Positions 8,520 through 15,220 are shown, numbered from the stretch's first letter. The stretch: DNA of 20,089 bases from an uncultured Dialister sp. (GCF_900765565.1 NZ_CAAFRZ010000210.1:1-20089), one strand, 5' to 3'. Program-made: numbers and translations. Notes: generated by a model from the sequence alone, not told the origin.

Positions 8520-8800
8520 AAAGATTTGAGAATTGAGAGTTGAGAGTTGAGGTCCAGCGGCTTCGCCGCAGTATGGATTGGGGAGGACATTAGACAAATC
8601 ATCTGCGCTGCAGATTCCGCCTCTTTGAGGCGGATCCATCCCCTGCCCTTCGGGCCGCCCCCTTCTCCAAGGGGGCACGCTTTTAACGGTTGTCTCGATA
8701 GAAGGGCTAACATTCCATGTGGGACAATCCGTACCCATGCAGGCCCTTAGAGAAGGGCCGAGGCAAAGCCGCAGGATGGATGCCGCGAAGCGGCTGATTC
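8520..8800 (-). repeat. D tract with reversed B and A units
   Basis: A forward D tract ending CAGCGGCTTCGCCGC (8522-8572), a reversed B unit (8606-8676), a spacer, and a reversed A unit (8738-8780) followed by CCGCGAAGCGG. The A-B arrangement is the mirror image of that at 1-206. Confidence 0.8.
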
Positions 8801-8865
8801 TCTGTGAGCGGTAAGCTGACAGCTGTAAGCATTCAAGTGGCTGAGGGGTAACGCCTGCGGCGTTT

Positions 8866-8972
8866 CCTGGCTGATATTGCCGTCAGCTATTCATGCTGTA
8901 GGCTGTAGAGCTTTCCTAGGAGCTAGAAGCTAGAAGCTAGAAGCCCCATGCTGGTGCCTCTGCCCGTCAGCA
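8866..8972 (+). repeat. Family C palindrome, centre and right arm
   Basis: Centre with CGCCTGCGGCG and GCTGTAGGC, followed by AGCTAGAAG heptamers and a terminal repeat ending GCCCGTCAGCATGC, which finishes 5 bp before the crcB stop codon. The left heptamer arm is absent. Confidence 0.72.
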
Positions 8973-8976
8973 TGCT

Positions 8977-9363
8977 TTACAGAAACAGCCGGTCTGCCAG
9001 AAAGTAGCCCAGGGACACGAAGAGGAGGCCGCCGGCCAGCTGGAGGAAGAGGTAGCAGAACCCTTCCATAGGATTTCCTCCGATAAAAAACTGCATGGTC
9101 TCATTCATGAAGGAGGAAAAGGTGGTGAGCCCCCCGAGGTACCCGGTGATGAGGAAGGCCGCGGCGCCGGGGATGGGGTAGACCCGGGCCAAGAGCACAC
9201 CCAGAAGGCCGATGAGGAAGGATCCGGCGCTGTTCACGGCCAGGGTGCCGTAGGGAAAGAAGGGGCCCGCCAGTTTCGTGAGAAGCAGGGTGGCACCGTA
9301 CCGGGAAAGGGCGCCCAGGGCGCCGCCGACAGCGACGAGTAGAGGAAATACGTAGGATGGCAT
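8977..9363 (-). CDS. crcB: Fluoride ion channel CrcB/Fluc
   Basis: A 128-residue four-helix membrane protein of the CrcB/Fluc family, which forms dual-topology dimeric fluoride channels that lower cytoplasmic fluoride. Visible family motifs are GGALGALSRY (13-22), NSAGSFLIG (44-52) and GYLGGLTTFSSF (74-85), the last carrying the pore-lining phenylalanine/threonine region. The start is the ATG at 9361-9363, preceded by AGAAAGGAC; an in-frame ATG 43 codons upstream lies in a family A repeat and would add a repeat-encoded tail, so it is rejected. A fluoride riboswitch on the same strand at 9844-9900 strongly supports the function, although repeats now fill the roughly 450 bp between them. A single copy here is enough if it self-dimerises. 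Confidence 0.95.
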   Translation of the reverse strand: MPSYVFPLLVAVGGALGALSRYGATLLLTKLAGPFFPYGTLAVNSAGSFLIGLLGVLLARVYPIPGAAAFLITGYLGGLTTFSSFMNETMQFFIGGNPMEGFCYLFLQLAGGLLFVSLGYFLADRLFL

Positions 9364-9394
9364 GGTAGTAGTCCTTTCTGGGAAAAAGTAAAAG

Positions 9395-9550
9395 AATTGA
9401 GAATTGAGAATTGAGAGTTGAGATTTGAGGTCCGGCGGCTTTGCCGCATCCATCCTGCGCCTTTGGCGCGCCCCTTCTCCAAGGGGCTGCATGATAGGGA
9501 AAGAGTTGAGGAAAGAGATTTGAGAGTTGAGGTTCAGCGGCTTCGCCGCA
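9395..9550 (+). repeat. D-A-D repeats between riboswitch and crcB
   Basis: A D tract with CGGCGGCTTTGCCGC (9395-9446), an A unit (9447-9492) and a second D tract with GCGGCTTCGCCGC (9505-9550). Read on the minus strand, the A unit supplies a spurious upstream start for crcB. Confidence 0.82.
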
Positions 9551-9554
9551 GACG

Positions 9555-9765
9555 TTAACCCTCCCTTGCTCGCAAGGGAGGGGGGACCGCGTTAGCGGTG
9601 GGTGGGTTGCCGCGCAGCGGCTAAAGTTTGACTCTATTCTTTTAAGCCAAACGGCGGCGGCCCGAGGGGCAGGGGATGGATCCGCCTCGAAGGGGCGGAA
9701 CTGGGAAGCAAGGAATAACAATCCATGTCTGGCAATGGCTATCAATCCATCCTGCGGCTTTGCCG
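9555..9765 (+). repeat. Family F repeat, copy 1, with B and A fragments
   Basis: Begins TTAACCCTCCCTTGC, includes CTTGCTCGCAAG, ACCGCGTTAGCGGT and GCCGCGCAGCGGC hairpins, GTTTGACTCTATTC, and merges into a B fragment (to about 9700). An A fragment with GCGGCTTTGCCGC follows (9742-9765). The second F copy at 17200-17500 is longer because of two internal units that this copy lacks. Confidence 0.82.
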
Positions 9766-9817
9766 CTGGTGATACAGCCAACATGGGATATGGATACAAA
9801 ATCCTCCTTTCAGGGAC

Positions 9818-9852
9818 AAAAAAAGACTCCTGTCCTTGAAAGAACAGGAGTC
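9818..9852 (-). terminator. Riboswitch-controlled intrinsic terminator
   Basis: On the minus strand GACTCCTGT pairs with ACAGGAGTC (9852-9844 with 9833-9825), with a further CTT/AAG pairing inside, followed by seven T (9824-9818). The 5' arm overlaps the conserved ACTCC of the riboswitch. An orphan Shine-Dalgarno, AAAGGAGG (9810-9803), follows directly, but what comes after is repeat sequence rather than the crcB start. Confidence 0.88.
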
Positions 9853-9900
9853 ATCATCTCGAATGAGCTTGCGGCTTCGCCGCGGCGAACTCCATCGCCG
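9844..9900 (-). ncRNA. Fluoride riboswitch (crcB motif)
   Basis: The minus strand carries the two conserved blocks of the crcB motif: GGCGATGGAGTTCGCC (9899-9884, first hairpin with the GGAG pseudoknot half) and TGATGACTCCTGT (9856-9844, with the complementary ACTCC). A small hairpin GCTC-ATTC-GAGA lies between (9868-9857). The conserved 3' block is also the 5' arm of the terminator at 9818-9852, so fluoride binding should prevent termination. Unusually, the junction after the first hairpin contains GCGGCGAAGCCGC (9883-9871), identical to the hairpin found throughout the repeats of this window; other family members have only a few unpaired bases there. It should regulate crcB at 8977-9363. 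Confidence 0.88.
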
Positions 9901-9912
9901 TTTTGCAAGTGA

Positions 9913-9941
9913 ATTATAGCATGGGGAAAATGGATGGTCAA
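9913..9941 (-). promoter_or_regulatory. Promoter of the fluoride-riboswitch leader
   Basis: Minus-strand TTGACC (9941-9936), 17-nt spacer, then TGC-TATAAT, an extended -10 (9921-9913). This is one of the best promoters in the window. Transcription should start near 9906, a few bases before the riboswitch aptamer. Confidence 0.85.
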
Positions 9942-9999
9942 GGGGAAGGGCAGTGGTGAATACTTGAATTTCACTGGTATGAATTGATTATCGCCATAG

Positions 10000-10218
10000 C
10001 CTTGAGCTTTGAGCCTTGTGCCTTGAGCTGGCCAGCCTGCGGCGCTGGCGTGGCTGGGGGGTACGTGCGAACGGGCGGGGGCTTCTAGCTGTTAGCTATT
10101 AGCAGCTGGGAAAGCTGGCCAGCCTGCGGCGTTTCCTGGCTGATATTGCCGTCAGCTGTTCATGCTGTAGGCTGTAGAGCTTTCCTAAAAGCTAGCAGCT
10201 AGAAGCTAGAAGCCCCCA
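10000..10218 (+). repeat. Family C palindromic element, copy 2
   Basis: Left flank with TTGAGC words and GTGCGAACGGGC, heptamer arm (10076-10118), centre (10119-10172) and right arm (10173-10217, AGCTAGAAGCTAGAAGCCCC). It sits between the riboswitch promoter and the T-box promoter. From 10219 to 10304 nothing is recognised. Confidence 0.8.
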
Positions 10219-10304
10219 CAGGGACGCACGACACTTAGCCATAGGACACCCGCCGCAAAGCGGCTATCCACCAACCCTCTAACCCACTTTTTCCATTTTC
10301 CCCC

Positions 10305-10333
10305 TTTACAAACGGTCCCAAGGCATGTATACT
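10305..10333 (+). promoter_or_regulatory. Promoter of the T-box/TRAP operon
   Basis: TTTACA (10305-10310), 17-nt spacer, TATACT (10328-10333). Transcription should begin near 10340, immediately before the T-box leader. The spacing and both hexamers are close to consensus. Confidence 0.82.
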
Positions 10334-10339
10334 ATTTCC

Positions 10340-10591
10340 AACTTCAAATATTGAATACAGCTTCACAGCACAGAAAAGACGAAGAACGGAAGCGAGTGAA
10401 TCGGTTTCCTTGCAGAGAGCTGCCGTATGGTGAAAGGCAGCAGGAGGTCCTCACAGAGTCGTCCGGGAGTTCCATATCTGAACAGAGTAGGATATGGCGA
10501 GTGGCATCGTTAGGGGCCTTAGAGTATAGTGCGAGGTGGTACCGCGTAGGTGTTACGCCCTGGTTGATTTTTATCAATCAGGGCGTTTTTT
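10340..10591 (+). ncRNA. T-box leader upstream of TRAP transporter
   Basis: A complete tRNA-sensing T-box leader. Stem I has a loop-E-like AGTGA (10395-10399), AGAGAG bulge (10414-10419), and a distal hairpin GCTGCC/GGCAGC (10419-10424, 10436-10441) with GGTG in its loop. GGGAG (10465-10469) marks the kink-turn side. A second stem CCATATC/GATATGG (10472-10478, 10491-10497) has an AGAGTAG loop. The T-box itself is GAGGTGGTACCGCG (10533-10546), followed by a terminator. The specifier codon is not certain: spacing from the kink-turn favours GTC (Val) at 10458-10460, with CTC (Leu) or CAC (His) a few bases earlier as alternatives. Uncharged tRNA should allow read-through into dctP. Confidence 0.92.
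10556..10591 (+). terminator. T-box regulated terminator
   Basis: CGCCCTGGTTGAT (10556-10568) pairs with ATCAATCAGGGCG (10573-10585) over 13 bp with one wobble and a TTTT loop, followed by six T (10586-10591). It starts just downstream of the T-box sequence, as expected for the terminator alternative of this leader class. Confidence 0.92.
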
Positions 10592-10672
10592 GCAGTATAG
10601 AAGGAACGTACCCCTCGGTGCATGGAGCGGTTCAGGGAAGAAAAGATGATTATTCCAAAGGGGGAACTTATT

Positions 10673-11737
10673 ATGGGTATGTTCAAAAGAAGTCATAAAG
10701 TAGTTTTAGCAGGTTTAGCTGCCCTTGCGGTCATGGGCATCATGACAGGCTGCGGTATGTCCGGCGGCGATAAGAAGCCCGCTGCCGCTTCCGGTAATGG
10801 CCAGAAAGTCGAACTGAAGATGGCCTACCAGCTCCCGGCGGAACACCATCTGTCCAAGAGCGTTGAAAAATTTGCCAAGGAAGTGCAGGAACGGTCCAAG
10901 GGCCAGATCGAAATCAAGATGTACCCCGCCGGCCAGCTCTATAACGACCAGAACATGAATGACGCCCTCATGAGCGGCGGCTTGGATATCGGCATGAACT
11001 CCACCGCCCGGTGGTCCATGGTGGTCCCGGCGCTGAAAGTACTGGATATGCCATTCGTCCTCACCTCCTACTCCGCCGTAGATAACGCGCTGGATGGAGA
11101 TCTGGGCAAGTCCCTGGACCAGGAAATGGAAAAGAAAGGGGTCCATCCGCTGATCTGGGCTGACTACGGCTACGTACAGTTCTGCAACAACGTGAAGAAG
11201 ATCGAAAAGCCGGAAGATTTCCAGGGCATGAAGATCCGCTCCTACTCGGAAACCTCCGCCGACATTATCCAGGCCCTGGGCGCATCGCCGACGACCATGA
11301 GCTCCTCCGAAGTGTACATGGCCATCAAGAACGGCACCATCGACGGCCAGTCCTCTGGCCAGACCGCCATCCTGTCCCGTAAGATCTACGAAGTGGCCAA
11401 GTATCTCACGGTCACCAACAACTCCTACGTGGAATTCCTGGTAGCCATGAACGACAACTCCTGGAAGAAACTGACACCGGAACAGCAGAAGATCATCACC
11501 GATACGGCCAAGGAAATCCAGGATGAAATCCGTAAGGAAACAAAGGCAGAAGATGAACGGTGCCTGAAGGAACTGGAAGCCAAAGGCATGGATGTGTACG
11601 TGATTCCGAAGGATGAAATCCATCTGTGGCAGGAAGCCACCGCTCCTGTAGTTGCGAAATTCGAACAGGAACAGGGTGACTTCGGCAAGAAACTGGTGGA
11701 TGACTGCCTGAAAGCCAGCGCCGCTGCGAAGGACTGA
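10673..11737 (+). CDS. TRAP transporter solute-binding lipoprotein, DctP family
   Basis: A 354-residue extracytoplasmic solute receptor of a TRAP transporter. Residues 1-27 form a lipoprotein signal (basic MGMFKRSHK, hydrophobic run, lipobox MTGC with C27), so it should be tethered to the membrane. The mature DctP fold carries GQIEIKMYPAGQL (77-89), PFVL (127-130) and GMKIRSYS (185-192), where R189 is the conserved arginine that binds a substrate carboxylate. The start is the ATG preceded by AAAGGGGGAA at about 6 nt; an upstream in-frame ATG at 10622 lacks a good site and would spoil the signal peptide. It follows a T-box leader, suggesting amino-acid-responsive expression. The membrane genes lie 405 bp downstream. 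Substrate is not determinable; an amino acid or related keto acid is inferred from the leader. Confidence 0.92.
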   Translation: MGMFKRSHKVVLAGLAALAVMGIMTGCGMSGGDKKPAAASGNGQKVELKMAYQLPAEHHLSKSVEKFAKEVQERSKGQIEIKMYPAGQLYNDQNMNDALMSGGLDIGMNSTARWSMVVPALKVLDMPFVLTSYSAVDNALDGDLGKSLDQEMEKKGVHPLIWADYGYVQFCNNVKKIEKPEDFQGMKIRSYSETSADIIQALGASPTTMSSSEVYMAIKNGTIDGQSSGQTAILSRKIYEVAKYLTVTNNSYVEFLVAMNDNSWKKLTPEQQKIITDTAKEIQDEIRKETKAEDERCLKELEAKGMDVYVIPKDEIHLWQEATAPVVAKFEQEQGDFGKKLVDDCLKASAAAKD

Positions 11738-11751
11738 GCGGGGGCTGGTGG

Positions 11752-11996
11752 TCGAGTCATCTGTGCGGGGGCTTCTAGCTTCTAGCTGTTAGCATCTAGG
11801 CGGTCAGCCTGCGGCGCTTGTATGGCTAGGCGTACGTGCGAACGGGTGGGGGCTTCTAGCTGCCAGGAAAGCTGGCCGGCCTGCGGCGCATCCTGTACAT
11901 TGCTTCCGACAGTTTCTAACGCCGTAGGCCATCGAGCTTTCCTAAAAGCTAATAGCTAGCAGCTAGCTGCCCTGCTCCTGATGGCGCTATCCGTAA
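11752..11996 (+). repeat. Family C palindromic element, copy 3, with doubled left arm
   Basis: It starts 15 bp after the dctP stop (GAGTCAT...GGGGGCTTCTAGC). Two left arms occur in succession (11765-11820 and 11848-11892), then one centre and one right arm (11930-11972), as if a second element inserted into, or was partly duplicated inside, the first. It ends near GGCGCTATCC. Confidence 0.78.
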
Positions 11997-12026
11997 GCCC
12001 GCTGATCTGTGGTGGAATTCAAAAGC

Positions 12027-12105
12027 TGCGCCGCTCTATATTCTGATGCGGCGCACCACCACTCCTCACTCCTCACTCCTCATTCCTAATTCCTCATTCC
12101 TGATT
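12027..12105 (+). repeat. Hairpin and short tandem tract before dctQ
   Basis: TGCGCCGC (12027-12034) pairs with GCGGCGCA (12048-12055) around a 13-nt loop, with GTGGTG/CACCAC outside it. No T-run follows, so this is not a typical terminator; it could stabilise the dctP message end. A CTCACTCCT/CATTCCTAATTC tandem tract of 7-8 base words follows (12060-12105). Confidence 0.6.
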
Positions 12106-12142
12106 AATTCAACCAATGTCACATACAAAGGAGGGCTGTCCT

Positions 12143-12652
12143 GTGCGTTCTATTTACCATTTATATGATCGGATTCTCGGCGTCATTACCAATGCCGCCG
12201 CTGCCATTGCGGGGCTTGCCATTTTATTGACAGCCTTCATGATCTGCTACGAAATCATTGCCCGCAGTATTTTCCACCATCCCACGGTGTGGGTGATGGA
12301 GATTTCCACCTACTGCCTCGTGCTGGCCGGGTTCTTCGGCATGGCTTACACCATGCGGAAAAACGGCCATATCTGCGTGGATTTTCTCTATGGAAGGTTC
12401 CCGAGGAAAGTGCAGAAGGGACTGGACATCATTACATCCATCCTTTCCCTCTTCGTCATGTACGTCTGCATGACGGAGTCCACCAATTACATGCTCATGA
12501 GCAAGGCCATGGGAGTGGTCTCCCCGTCCCTGCTCCGGGTACCCCTGTGGATTCCCCAGACCTTCATGGTCATCGGCTTTGTGCTGCTTTTCCTGGAAAT
12601 CATCAACCATCTCCTCGGTGATTTCTTCGCTGACGGAAAGGAGGAAAAATAA
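12143..12652 (+). CDS. TRAP transporter small permease, DctQ family
   Basis: A 169-residue membrane protein with four predicted helices (about residues 12-37, 50-70, 92-112 and 133-155), the usual size and topology of DctQ. The motif RSIFHHPTVWVMEISTY (41-57) corresponds to the family consensus R-hydrophobic-P-x-WxEE/S region. The start is placed at GTG 12143 because GGAGGG (12130-12135) sits 7 nt upstream; the ATG at 12116 lies before this site and has no Shine-Dalgarno of its own. The stop codon directly abuts the dctM start, so the two are translationally coupled. No convincing promoter is seen just upstream, so it probably depends on read-through from dctP. Confidence 0.88.
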   Translation: MRSIYHLYDRILGVITNAAAAIAGLAILLTAFMICYEIIARSIFHHPTVWVMEISTYCLVLAGFFGMAYTMRKNGHICVDFLYGRFPRKVQKGLDIITSILSLFVMYVCMTESTNYMLMSKAMGVVSPSLLRVPLWIPQTFMVIGFVLLFLEIINHLLGDFFADGKEEK

Positions 12653-13930
12653 ATGGTACTGCTCGGATTTGCACTGTTTATCATTGTCCTCCTCATCATC
12701 GGCATGCCGGTGGCCTTCACCCTGTCCCTGGCGGGCATCCTGGGTATCATCCAGTTCGTGGACATGTCCACCCTGTCCCAGGTACCGGTGATTGCGTTCA
12801 AGACACTGGACTCCTATGTACTGACATCAGTGCCCCTCTATATCCTCATGAGCCAGATCATGCTCACCGGCCGGGTGGGCAGCGGACTCTTCGATTTAGG
12901 CAGCAAGTGGATGGGCCACCTGCCCGGAGGCCTGGGCATTGCCACCATCTTTGCCTGCGCCATTTTCGCCGCCATTTCCGGCTCCTCCGTGGCCACCGCC
13001 GTCACCATCGGCGCCATGGCCATTCCGGAAATGCTGAAACGGGGCTACGACCGGAAACTGGTGGTGGGCTCCGTAGCTGCCGGCGGCACCCTGGGCATCC
13101 TCATTCCGCCATCCATCCCCATGATTCTTTACGGCACCATCACCGATGAGTCCGTGGGCAAGCTCTTCATGTCCGGCGTAGTACCGGGGGCCCTCCTGAC
13201 CCTGGCCTTCGTGGCCTATATCGTCTTTGCCTCCTGGAATAAACCCCGGGAAGCGAGAGCCACCCATGAAGAAAAGATGAAATCCCTCCGGGAAAACATC
13301 TGGGGTCTCCTGCTTCCGGTGATTATCATCGGCGGCATTTACACCGGTATCTTCACCCCCACCGAAGCGGCGGCGGTAGGTACGGTGTACGCCCTCATTA
13401 TTACCTTCTTCGTCTATCACAGCATTACCATCGAGGATATGCCGGCTATTCTCCGCTCCACCATTAAGACCTCCTGCATGATCTTTGCCATCATGGTGGG
13501 CGCCATGCTCTTCGGCTACATCCTCACGGTACTCCAGGTGCCGCAGGCTCTGATGTCTCTCGTCACCGAAGGCCACTTCAACAAGTGGATCGTCCTCATC
13601 GGCATCAATATTGTGCTCCTCATCCTGGGATGCGTACTGGAGACGGTCTCCATTATCCTCATTACCCTGCCCATGCTGTACCCCATCATCAAAGCCCTGG
13701 GCTTTGACCCTATCTGGTTCAACGTGGTGCTCCTGATCAATATGGAACTGGCCCTCATCACCCCGCCGGTGGGCATGAACCTCTTCGTCATCAAAGGCAT
13801 CAGCGAAGACAGCACCATCCAGGACATCATCTCCGGCGCCGCGCCCTTTGCAGTGATCATGATCCTGGAAATCGTAGTCCTCTGCTTCTTCCCGGGCATC
13901 GCCACCTGGCTGCCATCGGTACTGAAGTAA
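12653..13930 (+). CDS. TRAP transporter large permease, DctM family
   Basis: A 425-residue polytopic membrane protein, the ion-coupled transport subunit of a TRAP system. It has the family landmarks GSSVATAVTIG (110-120) and GGTLGILIPPSIPMILYG (144-161), the reentrant-loop region of DctM, and the C-terminal counterpart around ITPPVGMNLFVIKGIS. Length is typical. The ATG starts at the base after the dctQ stop, with GGAGG within the end of dctQ. TRAP systems use the sodium gradient with a periplasmic or lipid-anchored receptor to take up carboxylated solutes; the receptor here is the lipoprotein at 10673-11737. A strong terminator follows at 13944-13983. Confidence 0.95.
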   Translation: MVLLGFALFIIVLLIIGMPVAFTLSLAGILGIIQFVDMSTLSQVPVIAFKTLDSYVLTSVPLYILMSQIMLTGRVGSGLFDLGSKWMGHLPGGLGIATIFACAIFAAISGSSVATAVTIGAMAIPEMLKRGYDRKLVVGSVAAGGTLGILIPPSIPMILYGTITDESVGKLFMSGVVPGALLTLAFVAYIVFASWNKPREARATHEEKMKSLRENIWGLLLPVIIIGGIYTGIFTPTEAAAVGTVYALIITFFVYHSITIEDMPAILRSTIKTSCMIFAIMVGAMLFGYILTVLQVPQALMSLVTEGHFNKWIVLIGINIVLLILGCVLETVSIILITLPMLYPIIKALGFDPIWFNVVLLINMELALITPPVGMNLFVIKGISEDSTIQDIISGAAPFAVIMILEIVVLCFFPGIATWLPSVLK

Positions 13931-13943
13931 CCCGTTTTCCACA

Positions 13944-13983
13944 GGGGGCCGTGAAAGAAATCCTTTCACGGCCTCCTTTTTTT
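13944..13983 (+). terminator. Terminator of the TRAP operon
   Basis: Arms 13944-13957 and 13963-13976 form a 14-bp GC-rich stem (core GGCCGTGAAAG/CTTTCACGGCC) with a 5-nt loop and a seven-T tail, 13 bp after the dctM stop codon. Confidence 0.93.
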
Positions 13984-13985
13984 GC

Positions 13986-14171
13986 GCTTATGGGTAGAGT
14001 CATTGGGGTGGAAGCTTCTAGCTATTAGCTTCTAGCAGCTAGGAAAGCCGGTCAGCCTACGGCGTGAGAAAGCATCATACCAATGTATATGGCGCCGTAG
14101 GCGAATCAGTTTTCCTGGAAGCTGATGGAAAGCAGCTGGAAGCTTCTGCTCTAGTGACTCTATTCATAAGC
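13986..14171 (+). repeat. Family C palindromic element, copy 4
   Basis: A complete 186-bp element. Terminal inverted repeats GCTTATGGGTAGAGTCATT (13986-14004) and its partner (14153-14171) match at 16 of 19 positions. Central arms GCCTACGGC (14055-14063) and GCCGTAGGC (14094-14102) are exact complements. It starts just after the TRAP operon terminator. Confidence 0.85.
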
Positions 14172-14173
14172 AT

Positions 14174-14277
14174 GCAGCCCCTTAGAGAAGGGGCGTGCCA
14201 AAGGCGGGGGATGGATGCGCCGCAGGCGGATCAGCTTTCCTAATAGCTAGCAGCTAGCAGCTAGAAGCTCCCACTCT
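14174..14277 (+). repeat. Reversed A unit and right half of a C element
   Basis: A reversed A unit (14174-14218) is joined directly to CGCCGCAGGCGGATCAGC and an AGCTAGCAG heptamer arm (to 14277) ending in a GTGACTCTATCC terminus at 14279-14290. Confidence 0.72.
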
Positions 14278-14318
14278 AAGTGACTCTATCCATAACATAA
14301 GCAGGCAAATCCGCTCTT

Positions 14319-14327
14319 TGCTATAAT
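14319..14327 (+). promoter_or_regulatory. Extended -10 promoter of the alkyltransferase gene
   Basis: TGC-TATAAT is a perfect extended -10. No good -35 box lies 17 nt upstream. Start of transcription near 14334 would leave a leader of only about 14 nt, beginning at the AAGGAGG ribosome binding site. Confidence 0.75.
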
Positions 14328-14347
14328 GAATACAAAAGGAGGCTGCT

Positions 14348-14815
14348 ATGATGGAGACTACCTACGTGGGCTACATGGATTCCCCCATGGGGCCTATCCG
14401 CATGGAGGCCGGCGAGACTGCTATCCGGCGGGTGGACCTGGTGGAAAAGAAAGGGGAGCCCCGGGAAAATGAAGTGATCCGGAAATGTCGGGAGGAACTG
14501 GAAGAGTATTTCCATGGCAAAAGAAAGACCTTCGACCTGCCCCTGGCACCCCGGGGAACGGCGTGGCAGGAAAAGGTGTGGAAGGTGCTGGAAACCATTC
14601 CCTACGGCACCACCACGTCCTACGGTATCGTAGCGGAAAAGGCGGGAAATCCCAAAGCCTCCCGGGCTGCCGGCGGCGCCATCCACAATAATCCCATTCT
14701 CATCCTCATCCCCTGCCATCGGGTGATAGGAAAAGATGGAAGTCTCACCGGCTTCGGTGCCGGATTGGATAATAAGAAGTACCTGCTGGGGCTGGAAAGC
14801 GGCGCTGGGAGGTAG
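14348..14815 (+). CDS. ogt: Methylated-DNA-protein-cysteine S-methyltransferase
   Basis: A 155-residue O6-alkylguanine-DNA alkyltransferase, which repairs O6-methylguanine by irreversible transfer of the alkyl group to its own cysteine. The active-site motif IPCHRVIG is at 121-128 (acceptor C123), preceded by YGTTTSYG (86-93) and the helix-turn-helix segment RAAGGAIHNNP (106-116) with the DNA-base-flipping arginine R106. The length matches Ogt-type enzymes without an AdaA domain. AAGGAGG is 6 nt from the first ATG; a second ATG follows immediately and would remove one residue. A short leader and an extended -10 promoter lie just upstream. It stands alone between palindromic elements, with no adaptive-response partner. 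The ogt symbol is by family. Confidence 0.94.
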   Translation: MMETTYVGYMDSPMGPIRMEAGETAIRRVDLVEKKGEPRENEVIRKCREELEEYFHGKRKTFDLPLAPRGTAWQEKVWKVLETIPYGTTTSYGIVAEKAGNPKASRAAGGAIHNNPILILIPCHRVIGKDGSLTGFGAGLDNKKYLLGLESGAGR

Positions 14816-14836
14816 AGGCACCGGTTTGCGGCTGAA

Positions 14837-15071
14837 CAGGCCTTGCGGGCCGGGTGACGGGTTGCTGGGCACCGTGCGAACGTGCGGAGGCTTCTAGCTT
14901 CTAGCTGCTAGTTTCTAGGAAAGCTGGCCAGCCTACGGCATGGAGAACCTTTGGCCAATGGATATGGTGCCGTAGGCTGTTGAGCTTTCCTAATAGCTAA
15001 TAGCTAGCAGCTAGAAGCCCCCACCCGTTCGCACGCCGCTTATCCACATGTCACCCGGCCCGCAGGGCCTG
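14837..15071 (+). repeat. Family C palindromic element, copy 5
   Basis: A complete 235-bp element starting 22 bp after the alkyltransferase stop. Its outer 22 bp (14837-14858) match the complement of 15050-15071 at 21 positions; heptamer arms lie inside and the central arms GCCTACGGC (14931-14939) and GCCGTAGGC (14969-14977) are exact complements. The outer ends differ from copies 4 and 6, having GGCCGGGTGAC instead of TAGAGTCA. Confidence 0.85.
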
Positions 15072-15104
15072 ACCAGCTCAAGGCTCATGGTACGAATGAC
15101 TGGT

Positions 15105-15197
15105 GATAGGGCTCTGGTAGGAAGTGCCGCAGGCAAATCAGTTTTCCTAACAGCTAGCGGCTAGAAGCTAGAAGCTCCGTGCCAGTGACTCTATCCG
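15105..15197 (+). repeat. Family C element, centre and right arm
   Basis: A centre with ATGACTGG and GTGCCGCAGGC, TTTCCTAACAGC, and AGCTAGAAG heptamers ending GCCAGTGACTCTATCC. The left arm is missing. It directly precedes the crotonase promoter. Confidence 0.7.
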
Positions 15198-15220
15198 CCA
15201 GCATCCTGTCCCTGCTCAAA

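Noticed and set aside
9364..9492. Upstream in-frame extension of crcB
   Set aside because: Encoded by a family A repeat and a D tract; the internal ATG at 9363 has a good ribosome binding site and gives normal family length.
9101..9799. A 232-codon minus-strand frame starting at TTG right after the AAAGGAGG behind the riboswitch terminator
   Set aside because: It reads through D, F and A repeats and then overlaps crcB in another frame. The Shine-Dalgarno is real but the product is repeat-encoded, so it is treated as an orphan site, not a gene.
10344..10698. Small open frames over the T-box leader
   Set aside because: They coincide with the conserved secondary-structure elements of the leader; a coding role is not needed and no ribosome binding site is present.
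12027..12055. Intrinsic terminator between dctP and dctQ
   Set aside because: The hairpin is good but no T-run follows it, and dctQM lack a visible promoter, so read-through is expected.
12896..13969. A 357-codon minus-strand open frame over dctM
   Set aside because: Antisense shadow with His/Gly/Asp-rich composition; dctM is certain.
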